DNA of 35,001 nucleotides from CAKSFT01 sp045603125 (GCA_045603125.1 JAZULN010000004.1:1-35001); one strand, 5' to 3'; counted from the first letter of the stretch, positions 7,752 through 17,055 are shown. A program made the numbers and translations. The notes: a model not told the origin generated them from the letters alone.

Positions 7752-8366
7752 CTAATCCTTACTTTTAATAATTAATCCTTGTCCGCTTTTGATTTTTATT
7801 GTGCATTTTTCTTTGGTCATAATATTGCTGACTCCCCTGCCCTTGCCAAATTCGAGAGTCTCATCAAAAAGAGGATAGTCAAGGCCCTCGGTTTTTATCC
7901 CTAAAAGGTCATCACCTACCGGAATAATAGACACAATGTCGCCAATTTTACCCAAAATTTCATTCTCGGCTTTAGCGTAATATATCTCGTTATTTGAATC
8001 AATTATAACTCCCATTGCACCGCTTTTTGAAATACGCTTTAACAAAAAAAGATTTGTTAGGGTATGGTCAAGGCGTGTGCCGGTAAACCCTACCATAACA
8101 ATTTTTTTAAATCCTTTTTTTATAGCGATATCAACCGCAATTTCGCTATCGGTAAAGTCTTTTCTGACAGGATATTTTATAGTATCTTCATTGGTAACAT
8201 CAACCGACAAAGAATCCATATCACCAACTATTAAATCTGCCGTCACCCCAAGGGTATCAAGATGTCTTGCACCACCATCTGCACAAATAACATATAAATC
8301 TTTGGGGATTTTTTCCGAAATGTCTTTACCGACATTGCCGTTTCCGATAATCAGGCAATCCATCAT
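7752..8366 (-). CDS. thiN: Thiamine pyrophosphokinase
   Basis: A 204-residue enzyme that transfers pyrophosphate from ATP to thiamine, giving the cofactor ThDP. Family motifs are clear: CADGGARHLDTLGVTADLIV with GDMDSL (about 30-53) and RKDFTDSE (about 70), the metal and nucleotide site, plus GFTGTRLDHTLTNLFLL (about 93-109). The start ATG at 8366 overlaps the rpe stop (ATGA), so translation is probably coupled. A second ATG follows directly. The order rsgA-rpe-thiN is the same as in B. subtilis (cpgA-rpe-yloS), where spoVM comes next. No ThDP riboswitch is visible. Confidence 0.95.
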   Translation of the reverse strand: MMDCLIIGNGNVGKDISEKIPKDLYVICADGGARHLDTLGVTADLIVGDMDSLSVDVTNEDTIKYPVRKDFTDSEIAVDIAIKKGFKKIVMVGFTGTRLDHTLTNLFLLKRISKSGAMGVIIDSNNEIYYAKAENEILGKIGDIVSIIPVGDDLLGIKTEGLDYPLFDETLEFGKGRGVSNIMTKEKCTIKIKSGQGLIIKSKD

Positions 8367-9010
8367 TTACACTCCTCAATCAAGGCCCTGCAAGAACCCG
8401 AAATATCGTCGTTAAAGACCGCTGAGCCGGCAACTATAATATTTGCACCAAGGTCATATACCTTTTTGATATTTCCCTTATTTACTCCACCGTCGACCTG
8501 AATGTTAAAGTCTTTGCCCATTTTTTCTCGCAAAGATGTGATTTTTCCGTTAACATCATCAATATATTTTTGTCCGCCGTGACCCGGATGTACACTCATT
8601 ACAAGCACCATATCAACCATATCAAGATATGGCTCTATTTTCTCTACATCTGTTTCAGGGTTTAGCGAAATTCCGGCTTTTATGCCATAGGAATGGATTA
8701 AATCAATGGTTTCCTTTACCTTTTCGGTTGCCTCAACATGGATTGTAATACTGTCCGCCCCGGCTTTTACAAAATTCTCAATATATCGTTCCGGGTTCAT
8801 AATCATTAAATGCACATCGAAAAAGAGATTGGTGTGCTTTCTAAGATGTGAATACACAACCGCACCAAAGCTTATATTCGGCACAAACATCCCGTCCATA
8901 ACATCGATATGAAGCCAGGCAGCACCGCCCTCTTCACACTTTTTAACTTCACTTAGAAGTTTTGAAAAATCCGCTGATAATATTGACGGTGAAAGTATCA
9001 TTTTGCTCAT
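8363..9010 (-). CDS. rpe: Ribulose-phosphate 3-epimerase
   Basis: A TIM-barrel enzyme of 215 residues that interconverts ribulose 5-phosphate and xylulose 5-phosphate in the pentose phosphate pathway. Visible motifs are SPSILSADF at the start, LHIDVMDGMFVPNISFG (metal ligands His and Asp), FDVHLMI, VMSVHPGHGGQ (catalytic loop) and VDGGV near the phosphate site. The start at 9010 overlaps the rsgA stop (TAATG), with GGGAG four bases before it. An in-frame TTG at 9019 is possible but less likely. The overlaps on both sides imply coupled translation in the rsgA-rpe-thiN block. Confidence 0.97.
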   Translation of the reverse strand: MSKMILSPSILSADFSKLLSEVKKCEEGGAAWLHIDVMDGMFVPNISFGAVVYSHLRKHTNLFFDVHLMIMNPERYIENFVKAGADSITIHVEATEKVKETIDLIHSYGIKAGISLNPETDVEKIEPYLDMVDMVLVMSVHPGHGGQKYIDDVNGKITSLREKMGKDFNIQVDGGVNKGNIKKVYDLGANIIVAGSAVFNDDISGSCRALIEECK

Positions 9011-9867
9011 TACTCCCAATCCTTCCTTTTCACTAAAATATCATAAATCTCTTTATAGTTTTCGTATCTTTTCTCATCAATCCCGCCCTCTGAAAGCTTT
9101 TTCTTAACTCCGCAGTCGGGCTCGTTAATATGGGCACAACCCTTAAAACGGCATCCCTCGTGGTCTTGCATTTCCGGGTAATATTCCCATAAATCCTGTG
9201 CCTTTATATCCTCCATCTCAAAGGAACTAAAACCAGGGGTGTCAAGCAAAAACCCACCGTCCTGAAGTTCAAAAAGCTCTACATGACGGGTTGTATGCTT
9301 ACCTCTTTTAATCTTTTGGCTGATATCTCCGGTTTCAGCGTCCTGACCTATCAGTTCATTTAAAATGCTCGATTTTCCAACGCCCGAAAGACCGGCAAAT
9401 GCGGTAACCTTACCCTTTAAAATCTCTTTTAGTTCCGATAAACCTTCCTTTTCATAGGTACTGACCAAAAGAACCGGATATCCGGCTTTTTCATAAGTTT
9501 TTCTAATCTCGTCGCCGTTATCTAAATCTGTCTTATTTATGCAGATTATTGGCCTTATTCCCTTGGATTCTGCGGTGACAATCATTTTATCTATAAGCAA
9601 AAAATCAGGGTTCGGGTTTTTTGATGCCACTACAATCATTAAGTTGTCCACATTAGAAACAGGAGGGCGTACCAAAACGGTATGCCGCTCCTTAATTTCT
9701 ATAATATTTCCCTTATCGTTATCAATTTCGATTAACACTCTGTCGCCGATTATAGGCTTAATATTCTGCTTTCTGAAGATACCTCTGGCCTTACATTCAT
9801 AAACCCTTTGGTCTTCACATTTTACATAATAAAATCCGCCTATACCTTTAACTATTATACCCGTCAA
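9010..9867 (-). CDS. rsgA: Ribosome small-subunit GTPase RsgA (CpgA/YloQ)
   Basis: A circularly permuted GTPase of 285 residues that checks late maturation of the 30S subunit. An N-terminal OB-fold (about 1-68) is followed by the G4 motif NKTDL, which comes before the P-loop GLSGVGKSS as expected for the permuted order, then DTPGF (G3). The C-terminal zinc module has CRFKGCAHINEPDC with the usual Cys/His spacing. Translation starts at a TTG (9867) with GAGGTGA close upstream; no better ATG is present. In Bacillus the protein is a substrate of the PrkC kinase, whose gene is 14 bases upstream here, so the gene pair has a functional meaning. Confidence 0.96.
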   Translation of the reverse strand: MTGIIVKGIGGFYYVKCEDQRVYECKARGIFRKQNIKPIIGDRVLIEIDNDKGNIIEIKERHTVLVRPPVSNVDNLMIVVASKNPNPDFLLIDKMIVTAESKGIRPIICINKTDLDNGDEIRKTYEKAGYPVLLVSTYEKEGLSELKEILKGKVTAFAGLSGVGKSSILNELIGQDAETGDISQKIKRGKHTTRHVELFELQDGGFLLDTPGFSSFEMEDIKAQDLWEYYPEMQDHEGCRFKGCAHINEPDCGVKKKLSEGGIDEKRYENYKEIYDILVKRKDWE

Positions 9868-9881
9868 AATTTCACCTCAAA

Positions 9882-11840
9882 TTAGTTAAACTCTACTACC
9901 TTTTCAACCACTTTTTCGCCATCTAAATATACTTGAATTGTAACGTCACGCTTTGCTTTTACCGGGATATCTACCTTCTGCTCCGATTTATTATGCTGCT
10001 TATTGTAGATTTCCTTGCCGTTTGCCACAACCTTAACTTGAATTACATCATTTGCACTCTCTGGGAAAGATATAGTCAAGGTCTTAACCTCAGGCTCAGG
10101 CTCAGGCTGTGCCGGTGGGTTATCCTCAGTCGGCGGGGTTTGTTCTGTAGCCTTACCTGAACTTACAACAATATCAACATATGTTCCGGCAGGTGATTCG
10201 CTTTCCGCCTTTGGAGTTTGCTTTAATACTTCACCAACCGGCTTTTCCGATTCTTCTTTCGAAACGCTTCCGAGTTTAAAACCGGCTTCTACTAATTTAA
10301 CTTCCGCATCTTCCTTACTCATGCCCAAAACATTTGGAATTAAAGCTCTTTCTTCCTTCTTTAAAACGTATAATGTTACGGTTGAACCTTCGTTAACTTC
10401 TTCACCGGCCTTTGGTGATTGTTTTAAAACGTCACCATTTTTGCCCTCTGCCTCTTCGTCTTCCTTTTCTACCTTTTCAACTTCAAGGCCCAAATCAACC
10501 AGTATCTTTTTAGCCTCATCATACGGCTTTCCGACAACATCTTCCAGTTCAACTGTCTTTTCCTTCTTACCCTTACTGATTGTTACTGTAATAATCTTAT
10601 TTTCAGGCTTATCCTTAATAAAGGTTTCCGCACCCGGCGATTGCTTTATAACGTGGTCTTTTTCAACCTCATCACTAAAGTCATATTCAAACTCTATTTT
10701 AAAATTCTCATTCTCTGCCTTTATTTGGGCATCTGCCAATGACGAACCTACAAGATTTGGAACTTTAATTTCCTTTGCATTTCCGCCGCCAAATATAAAC
10801 CATGCAAGAGTTCCGCCAATTAACACTATTACCGCAAGCATACTTAAAACTACCGTTAAAAGTGTTTTGTCAGTCTTCTTTCTTCTTGAAATTCTATCTT
10901 CTTTTGCTTCAGTTTCTTTACTATCTCTTATAGGTTCCTCTGTCTTTTTTTCTTCCACTACATTTCTCTTCATAGCTCCACCTGTCGAAACAGCACCCGA
11001 CGGTGTACCAAGGCGTTTTAGGGCAATCAAGAACTCCTGAGCTGTTTGATAACGCATTGCAGTGTCTTTTGCAATAGCTCTCATTATAACCTCGGCTACG
11101 CTATGTGGAATGTCAAGGTTTATAACCTTACAGTTTACAGGCTCCTGCTCAATCTTCATAACTGCGATAGAAACCGGGTTTTGTCCGTCAAATGGTAACT
11201 CACCCGTAACCATTTCATACATAATAACACCAAGAGCATAGATATCAGTGGTTTCGGTAACAAATCCGCCACGTGCCTGCTCAGGTGAAATATAATGAAC
11301 AGATCCCATAGGAGCATCGTTCTTACCGGCAACTAAAGTTTCTGATGAAACAGCACTGGCTATCCCAAAATCTGCAACCTTTATGGTGTTATCCTTGGTT
11401 ATAAGGATGTTGTGTGGTTTTATATCTCTATGAATAATGCCGTTTGCATGGGCGTGCTCAAGGGCAAGTCCTATTTGCATACCGATATTTCTTGCAATCT
11501 TCCAGTCGATTGGCTTATTCTGGGTTATGTATTCTTTTAAGGTAATGCCCTCAATCAGTTCCATTACTATGTAGCTTAAGCCATCAATTTCGCCAACGTC
11601 GAAGATTGACACAATGTTATTGTGTGATAATTTTGCAGCAGCCTGAGCTTCTTTATTGAATCTGTCCTTTAGTTCAAGGTCATAGCGAAAAGAATCCTTT
11701 AAAACCTTAACGGCAACATAGCGGTTTAAAAGCTTACATTCTGCCTTATATACAGTCGCCATGCCTCCCGTTCCCACTACCTCTAAAATCTCGTATCTAT
11801 CGTTTAATACCTTGCCTATCAAACTGTTTTCTTCATACAT
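9882..11840 (-). CDS. prkC: PASTA-domain Ser/Thr protein kinase (PrkC/PknB/Stk type)
   Basis: A membrane receptor kinase of 652 residues that senses muropeptides or lipid II and phosphorylates cell-wall, translation and growth proteins. The Hanks kinase domain has a glycine loop at 23-30, Lys45 in VAVK, HRDIKPHN with catalytic Asp139, and DFG at 157-159. A charged juxtamembrane linker leads to one transmembrane helix (about 327-348). Outside the cell are three PASTA repeats (starting near KVPNLVG, VELEDVVG and IPNVLG). A Pro/Glu linker and a roughly 70-residue beta-rich C-terminal domain of unclear identity complete it. I chose the ATG at 11840 because the GTG four codons earlier lies inside the GGAAGGTGG ribosome site. 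Its phosphatase gene, prpC, lies 22 bases upstream. Confidence 0.96.
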   Translation of the reverse strand: MYEENSLIGKVLNDRYEILEVVGTGGMATVYKAECKLLNRYVAVKVLKDSFRYDLELKDRFNKEAQAAAKLSHNNIVSIFDVGEIDGLSYIVMELIEGITLKEYITQNKPIDWKIARNIGMQIGLALEHAHANGIIHRDIKPHNILITKDNTIKVADFGIASAVSSETLVAGKNDAPMGSVHYISPEQARGGFVTETTDIYALGVIMYEMVTGELPFDGQNPVSIAVMKIEQEPVNCKVINLDIPHSVAEVIMRAIAKDTAMRYQTAQEFLIALKRLGTPSGAVSTGGAMKRNVVEEKKTEEPIRDSKETEAKEDRISRRKKTDKTLLTVVLSMLAVIVLIGGTLAWFIFGGGNAKEIKVPNLVGSSLADAQIKAENENFKIEFEYDFSDEVEKDHVIKQSPGAETFIKDKPENKIITVTISKGKKEKTVELEDVVGKPYDEAKKILVDLGLEVEKVEKEDEEAEGKNGDVLKQSPKAGEEVNEGSTVTLYVLKKEERALIPNVLGMSKEDAEVKLVEAGFKLGSVSKEESEKPVGEVLKQTPKAESESPAGTYVDIVVSSGKATEQTPPTEDNPPAQPEPEPEVKTLTISFPESANDVIQVKVVANGKEIYNKQHNKSEQKVDIPVKAKRDVTIQVYLDGEKVVEKVVEFN

Positions 11841-11862
11841 AATTTTATCCACCTTCCTCTAA

Positions 11863-12594
11863 TTACTGTTCCTGGTTATTAAAAATTACTGCTGTTATAT
11901 TATCGGAGCTGTTTTTTAAAATTGCCATTTCGACTAAGTATTCTGCCGCAACCTCGATATCCGGATTATCCCGGATAAGCTCAAGGATTTTTTCATCTTC
12001 AACATACGCCCAGAGTCCGTCGGTACATAGCACCACAGTTTCCCCGTTATATTCCCTTACATTTATATCAACCATAATACTTCGCTCAGTACCAACTGCC
12101 CGGGTAATACAGTTTCTTTTCGGGTGATACTTGCCTTCTTCCTCGCTAATCACCCCACGCTCTACAAGTTCGCTTACATAGGAGTGGTCTTTGGTTATCT
12201 TTTCAATTCCGTTTTTACCTATTATATAAGCTCTGCTATCCCCAACATGTGCGGTAACAAGCCAATTTTTAAATACCATAGCCAAAGTTGCCGTTGTACC
12301 CATACCAACACAAATAGGATTTTTAACCGCCATTTGATGGATCTTCTCATTGGCTTTTATAATCGCAGTTCTCATCAATTCCGATATCCCAAACGAGTCC
12401 ATATCAGTCTCAAAGTTCATCATTATGTAGTCTTTTACGATATCTACAGCCATTTTGCTTGCAACATCGCCTTTATTATGACCGCCCATACCGTCGGCGA
12501 CCATTCCGCCGAAGAATTTATCATTTCTGTATTTGAAGAAATTATCTTCGTTGTTTTCCCGCCTACCTTGTTCGGTAACCGCAACTACTCTCAC
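11863..12594 (-). CDS. prpC: PP2C-family Ser/Thr phosphatase (PrpC/Stp)
   Basis: A cytoplasmic, metal-dependent phosphatase of 243 residues that reverses phosphorylation by the neighbouring PASTA kinase. It has the PP2C motifs in order: RRENNEDNF (about 11-19), VADGMGGHNKGD (about 33-44), GDSRAY, CTDGLW and SSDNITAV near the end; the aspartates bind the two metal ions. The start is the GTG at 12594, with GGGGGTGA about six bases upstream. The prpC-prkC-rsgA order is widely conserved in Firmicutes. Length is typical and all metal ligands are present, so it should be active. Confidence 0.96.
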   Translation of the reverse strand: MRVVAVTEQGRRENNEDNFFKYRNDKFFGGMVADGMGGHNKGDVASKMAVDIVKDYIMMNFETDMDSFGISELMRTAIIKANEKIHQMAVKNPICVGMGTTATLAMVFKNWLVTAHVGDSRAYIIGKNGIEKITKDHSYVSELVERGVISEEEGKYHPKRNCITRAVGTERSIMVDINVREYNGETVVLCTDGLWAYVEDEKILELIRDNPDIEVAAEYLVEMAILKNSSDNITAVIFNNQEQ

Positions 12595-12617
12595 CTAAAA
12601 TCACCCCCAAATTTATG

Positions 12618-13637
12618 TTATAATACCTTTTTCCTCAACTGTCCACAGGAAGCACTAATGTCACTTCCAAGCTCACGCCTTATGGTTGCGTTTATTCCAA
12701 GTTTATTTAATAGTTCGCAGAAATTCCTGATTTCTTCCTTTTTTCCCTGATGAAAATCCCTCTCCTCAACATGATTTACAGGGATTAAATTTACATGGCA
12801 AAGCATCCCTTTTAAGAGTTTTGCCAATTCCCTTGCGTTTTCCTCACTATCATTAACACCGCTGATTAGCGAATATTCAAAGCTAATTCGCCTTGATGTT
12901 TTTTTAATGTAGCTCTTGCACGCATCTATTAAAACCTCAACAGGATACTTTTTATTTATCGGCATAATCGTATCTCGGATAACATTGTTCGGTGCGTGCA
13001 AGGATACCGACAAAGTTATCGGCATCTCTTCTTCCGATAGCCTTTCTATCTCAGAAACTTTTCCGCAGGTAGATAATGAAATATGCCTATAGCCTATATT
13101 TAACCCATTCGGGTCATTTACATTTTTTAAAAACTTAATTACATTATCAAAGTTATCAAGAGGCTCGCCAATACCCATCATAACGATATTGCTTATCCTC
13201 TCGTCAATGTCTTTTTGAGCAAAGATGACCTGATTTAAGATTTCTCCGGCCGTTAGATTTCTATAAAGCCCGCCGATAGTAGATGCACAAAACCGACATC
13301 CCATGCGGCATCCAACCTGCGAGGATATACATAAAGATATCCCGTGTTTATATCGCATAACCACACTCTCTATGCAGTTTCCGTCTTCCAAAGAGAAGAG
13401 ATATTTCACCGTGCCGTCTAATTTTGACACATATTTTTCTCTGATTTTTAGTTTTGAGATAAAAGCATGCTCTTTAATTTTTTCGGCTGTCTTTTTTGAA
13501 ATATCGGTCATTTCGGAAAAGTCCTCGACTCCCTTATGAAGCCATGAAAAAATCTGTTTTGCCCGAAATTTCGGCTCGCCAATACTTTTTAATAACTCTT
13601 CCAGCTCTAAAAAACTTAAATCCTTTAAATCAATCAT
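12618..13637 (-). CDS. rlmN: 23S rRNA A2503 / tRNA A37 C2-methyltransferase RlmN
   Basis: A radical-SAM methyltransferase of 339 residues that places a methyl group on C2 of A2503 in 23S rRNA and of A37 in some tRNAs. The 4Fe-4S motif is CRMGCRFC (Cys110, Cys114, Cys117). The methyl-carrying cysteine near the C-terminus is in SASCGQLR. MGIGEPLDNF and SLHA motifs match RlmN and not Cfr: the N-terminal region is full length and there is no drug-resistance context. It starts two bases after rsmB stops and continues the modification block. Confidence 0.96.
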   Translation of the reverse strand: MIDLKDLSFLELEELLKSIGEPKFRAKQIFSWLHKGVEDFSEMTDISKKTAEKIKEHAFISKLKIREKYVSKLDGTVKYLFSLEDGNCIESVVMRYKHGISLCISSQVGCRMGCRFCASTIGGLYRNLTAGEILNQVIFAQKDIDERISNIVMMGIGEPLDNFDNVIKFLKNVNDPNGLNIGYRHISLSTCGKVSEIERLSEEEMPITLSVSLHAPNNVIRDTIMPINKKYPVEVLIDACKSYIKKTSRRISFEYSLISGVNDSEENARELAKLLKGMLCHVNLIPVNHVEERDFHQGKKEEIRNFCELLNKLGINATIRRELGSDISASCGQLRKKVL

Positions 13638-13639
13638 TT

Positions 13640-14947
13640 TTACACCTTTTTTATCTTTGCTATAAAAAATCCGTCTATTCCGTCAATGTTGGGATAAAAT
13701 GTTACATAACCTTTTTTACATTCCGGTTTTCTTAAAACTTCAGGAAGATTTTCGGTGATATCTACCATCCGGAATCCTTCGTTTTCTTTTAAAAAACGCT
13801 CAATTACCATCTCATTTTCCCTTTTATCTATGGTGCAAGTGCTATATAAAAGTTCACCGCCCACCGCTAAATATTTAGAAGCGTTTTTTAAAATCTTATA
13901 CTGGAGGTTTTCTATTCCCTCTTCCTTATTTTTAAGTTTTATATCCGGCTTTCTTCTGATAATTCCAAGTCCTGAGCAGGGTACATCTGCTAATACTTTT
14001 TGAAACTTCCCGAAAAATTCAGGATTTTTAACCGATGCATCGGCACACTTTGCAGAAATTATATCAATTCCAAGCCGTTTTGCATTTTCCTCAATCAATT
14101 TGATTTTATGCTCATGTATGTCAAGGGCTAAAATCTCACCCTTATTCTCCATTATCTCGGCTAAATGTGTTGTCTTTCCGCCGGGTGCTGCACACATATC
14201 CAAAACCTTCTCCCCCGGCTTTGGATTTAACACCCGTGCCGAAAAGGATGCGGAAATATCCTGAGGGGTAAAGAGTCCTTTTTTATAACCTTCCGAATTT
14301 CCAACATCAAACCCATCCGATAAAATCATATCAGATGAGATTTCGCTTATACGAGCATCAGGGAGAACTTCTAAAAGTTTTTCAGGAGTGGTTTTTAATA
14401 AATTCACTCTCAAAGACACCTCAGGCTCTTTATTCATAGACTCCATTAAGTCTATAGTAAAGCTCTTACCAAAATCCTCACACCATCTTTTCAAAAGCCA
14501 TAACGGATAGGAATATTTTACCGATAAATTTTCCAACTCATCTTCGGGATATTCAATTTCATTTCTCAAAACATTTCTCAAAATCCCGTTTACAAACCCG
14601 GCTGATGCCTTATGACCATAGCGTTTTGCTAAATTAACACTCTCATTTACCGCCGCAGAATCCGGGATTTTATCCATGAATTTTATCTGATAAATCCCCA
14701 TTCTTAAAATTGCCAATATGTATGGTGAAATCTTTTTGATTTTCACCTTTGAATAACATCCTATGATATAATCTATTGTAATCTGGGCTTTTATTGTGCC
14801 ATAGACAAGATTGGTTATAAAGGCTCTGTCTTTTTTAGAAAAATCCTTGTTCTTCAAAAAACATTCCTTTAAAGCCATATTTGAATATGCGGCATCTTTG
14901 TCGGTCTTATAAAGAACTATCAAAGCCGCCTCTCTTACCTTATCCAT
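13640..14947 (-). CDS. rsmB: 16S rRNA m5C967 methyltransferase RsmB
   Basis: A SAM-dependent enzyme of 435 residues that methylates C967 of 16S rRNA. A NusB-like RNA-binding domain (about 1-140) is followed by the Rossmann methyltransferase domain: LDMCAAPGGKTTHLAE binds SAM, ADVPCSGLGIIRRKPD carries one conserved cysteine and YSTCTI the second, nucleophilic cysteine. The ATG overlaps the stop codon of the upstream metallopeptidase (TAATG). The gene order fmt-rsmB-rlmN-prpC-prkC follows that of B. subtilis, apart from the inserted metallopeptidase. Confidence 0.96.
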   Translation of the reverse strand: MDKVREAALIVLYKTDKDAAYSNMALKECFLKNKDFSKKDRAFITNLVYGTIKAQITIDYIIGCYSKVKIKKISPYILAILRMGIYQIKFMDKIPDSAAVNESVNLAKRYGHKASAGFVNGILRNVLRNEIEYPEDELENLSVKYSYPLWLLKRWCEDFGKSFTIDLMESMNKEPEVSLRVNLLKTTPEKLLEVLPDARISEISSDMILSDGFDVGNSEGYKKGLFTPQDISASFSARVLNPKPGEKVLDMCAAPGGKTTHLAEIMENKGEILALDIHEHKIKLIEENAKRLGIDIISAKCADASVKNPEFFGKFQKVLADVPCSGLGIIRRKPDIKLKNKEEGIENLQYKILKNASKYLAVGGELLYSTCTIDKRENEMVIERFLKENEGFRMVDITENLPEVLRKPECKKGYVTFYPNIDGIDGFFIAKIKKV

Positions 14948-15636
14948 TAGTCGTCTCTACCTCTTACTAATAACAATAGTCTTAAAAGCTGTAGTGCTGT
15001 TGCGGCAGTGCCTGCAACATATGTCATAGCAGCCGCTCTTAAAACCTTTTTTGCACCTGTAACTTCCTCATCATATAACATTCCGCCGTTTTCCAAAATC
15101 TTAATTGCACGGCTGCTTGCATTTAATTCAACCGGAAGAGTTATCAGCTGAAATATCAAAACTGCCGAAAATAGCAGTGCTCCTGCCGTTGCAAGGCCTA
15201 AATTTCCCATCAAAAGTCCAATGAAAAATAGCGGCATTGAAAGAGCGTTACTGATATTTACGATAGGAACTATCGAGTTTCTTACAACAATCGGCTTATA
15301 TTGGGTTGCATGCTGAACAGCGTGGCCTGCCTCGTGTGCCGCAACGCCGATTGCAGCAACCGAGCTTTCATCGTAAACTGAATCTGATAACCTGATAACC
15401 CCGGATTTCGGGTCAAAATGGTCGGTTAAATCCCCCGATATACGCTCAATCCTAATGTGCTGCAGTCCATTCATATCAAGAATTCTTCTTGCCGCCATAC
15501 TGCCTGTAAAACCATTTGCACTCTTGACTTTTGAATATCTTGCAAAGGTTGATTTCACACCAAATGATGCAAATAAAGTCAGTATAAATGCAAAAATTAC
15601 CAATATATACGTGGGGTCATATAACATATAAAACAT
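14947..15636 (-). CDS. YugP-type membrane zinc metallopeptidase
   Basis: A 229-residue membrane protein of the YugP family (Zn_peptidase_2). An N-terminal membrane segment (about 6-24) is followed by the zinc-protease motif HEAGHAVQH and by two or three further hydrophobic segments (about 120-170 and the C-terminal end, which reads RLLLLVRGRDD). The two histidines and glutamate of HExxH are intact. Substrates are unknown for this family. The ATG has GGAG six bases upstream; the stop overlaps rsmB. In B. subtilis fmt is followed directly by rsmB, so this gene is an insertion into that order, an arrangement I believe is common in Clostridia. Confidence 0.88.
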   Translation of the reverse strand: MFYMLYDPTYILVIFAFILTLFASFGVKSTFARYSKVKSANGFTGSMAARRILDMNGLQHIRIERISGDLTDHFDPKSGVIRLSDSVYDESSVAAIGVAAHEAGHAVQHATQYKPIVVRNSIVPIVNISNALSMPLFFIGLLMGNLGLATAGALLFSAVLIFQLITLPVELNASSRAIKILENGGMLYDEEVTGAKKVLRAAAMTYVAGTAATALQLLRLLLLVRGRDD

Positions 15637-15637
15637 A

Positions 15638-16570
15638 TTATTCTCCTCTCAAAATTTCACCGGCATTTATTGTATGGCCTTTTAAATATTCTGAAATTTC
15701 CATCTTTTTTCCGCCGGCAAACTGAACTCGGGTTATATAAAGTGAGCCTTCGCCACATTTTATTCTCAAACCCTTATCCTTTTCATATCCTAAAATCTCA
15801 CCGATTTCACCCTTATTTATATCTTCTCCGACGCTTGCTGAAATAACCTTCATCATCTCACCCATGTAGAAAGTATATGCCAAAGGCCAACCATTCATAC
15901 CGCACACCAATTTGGAAATTACTCTTGCAGGTTTTGACCAGTCAATATTTCCCATTTCTTTTGAAATCATCGGTGCGTAGGTGGATTCTTCATGATTTTG
16001 TGGAACCGGCTTTAAAGTTTCAATATTATTTAAAGTTTCTACTAAAACCTCGCCGCCAACAACCGCCATTTTTTCAAAAAGCTCTGCCGAGGTTTCATAC
16101 TCGCCGATTTCTACCTCTTTTGTCAGCAGCATATCACCGGTATCAAGCCCCTCGTTCATTAGCATTGTGGTAACACCCGTCACTAAATCGCCGTTTATAA
16201 CCGACCACTGAATTGGTGCGGCACCTCTATATTTTGGTAAAAGCGATGCATGCATATTGATACAACCATATTTGGGGTATTCTAAAATGTATTTTGGTAA
16301 AATCTTACCGTATGCAACAACTACGATTACGTCAGGTTTAAGATTTTCTAAAACCTCTTTTAGTTCACCATTTTTAAGGGTTTCAGGCTGGAAAACCTCG
16401 ATGTTATTTTCAAGTGCCACCACCTTAACATCGGTTGGCATCAGCTTATGACCTCTGCCCTTTGGCTTATCAGGTTGGCTCACAACCCCGACAATATTAA
16501 ATTTTTCTTCTATAAGCTTTAAAAGTGCCGATGCCGCAATATCCGGCGTCCCCATAAATAAAATTCTCAA
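15638..16570 (-). CDS. fmt: Methionyl-tRNA formyltransferase
   Basis: A 310-residue enzyme that uses 10-formyl-tetrahydrofolate to formylate initiator Met-tRNA. It opens with RILFMGTPDIAA, has the catalytic region INMHASLLPKYRGAAPIQW (Asn, His) and the later GLDTGDML, then a C-terminal tRNA-binding OB domain (about 205-310). Translation starts at TTG 16570 with AAGGAGAG upstream; the ATG six codons later would cut off the first beta strand. It follows def by 14 bases, the usual pair for making and removing the formyl group. Confidence 0.97.
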   Translation of the reverse strand: MRILFMGTPDIAASALLKLIEEKFNIVGVVSQPDKPKGRGHKLMPTDVKVVALENNIEVFQPETLKNGELKEVLENLKPDVIVVVAYGKILPKYILEYPKYGCINMHASLLPKYRGAAPIQWSVINGDLVTGVTTMLMNEGLDTGDMLLTKEVEIGEYETSAELFEKMAVVGGEVLVETLNNIETLKPVPQNHEESTYAPMISKEMGNIDWSKPARVISKLVCGMNGWPLAYTFYMGEMMKVISASVGEDINKGEIGEILGYEKDKGLRIKCGEGSLYITRVQFAGGKKMEISEYLKGHTINAGEILRGE

Positions 16571-16584
16571 ATTAAAGCTCTCCT

Positions 16585-17037
16585 TTAGTCTTCAATAAAT
16601 CTGGTAACTCTGTCTAAAAACAGCTTACCGTCCAAATGCTCACATTCGTGGCATAATGCTCTTGCCAAAAGCTCTTCACCTTCAACAAAAATCTCGTTTC
16701 CGTTTCTGTCCTGAGCCTTAACTTTAACCCTCATCGGTCTTTCTACCTCACCAAAAACTCCAGGAACACTCAAGCATCCTTCACTGCCGTTTTGAACCCC
16801 ATCCGTTTCGATAATCTCAGGGTTTACAAGCTCAATTTTTCCTTCACCAACGTCAATTACAACCACTCTTTTTAAAATTCCAACCTGAGGGGCTGCCAAA
16901 CCCACTCCGTTTTTTGAGTTCATTGTATCATACATATCGTCAAGAAGAATTGCAAGCTTTTTATCAAACTTTGTAACTGGTTTACACGCCTTATATAATA
17001 CTTCATCTTCTTTTGTTCTTAAAATTCTAATTGCCAT
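16585..17037 (-). CDS. def: Peptide deformylase
   Basis: A 150-residue metalloenzyme that removes the formyl group from new proteins. All three family motifs are present: GVGLAAPQVG, EGCLSVPG (metal-binding Cys) and HECEHLDG (the HExxH metal and catalytic site). The short length and sequence suit the type found in many Clostridia. The gene lies 18 bases after priA and 14 before fmt, as in Bacillus. Confidence 0.97.
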   Translation of the reverse strand: MAIRILRTKEDEVLYKACKPVTKFDKKLAILLDDMYDTMNSKNGVGLAAPQVGILKRVVVIDVGEGKIELVNPEIIETDGVQNGSEGCLSVPGVFGEVERPMRVKVKAQDRNGNEIFVEGEELLARALCHECEHLDGKLFLDRVTRFIED

Positions 17038-17055
17038 CTAAAAATTCACCCTTTC

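Noticed and set aside
10321..11040. 239-codon open frame antisense to the kinase gene
   Set aside because: Low-complexity Ser/Phe/Thr-rich sequence, no ribosome site, and it lies opposite a strongly conserved kinase. It is a mirror of the coding strand's codon bias.
12124..12750. 208-codon open frame antisense to prpC and the rlmN end
   Set aside because: No recognisable family, spans two conserved genes on the other strand, and has no ribosome site.
12618..13637. Cfr-type antibiotic-resistance methyltransferase
   Set aside because: Motifs, length and operon position fit housekeeping RlmN.
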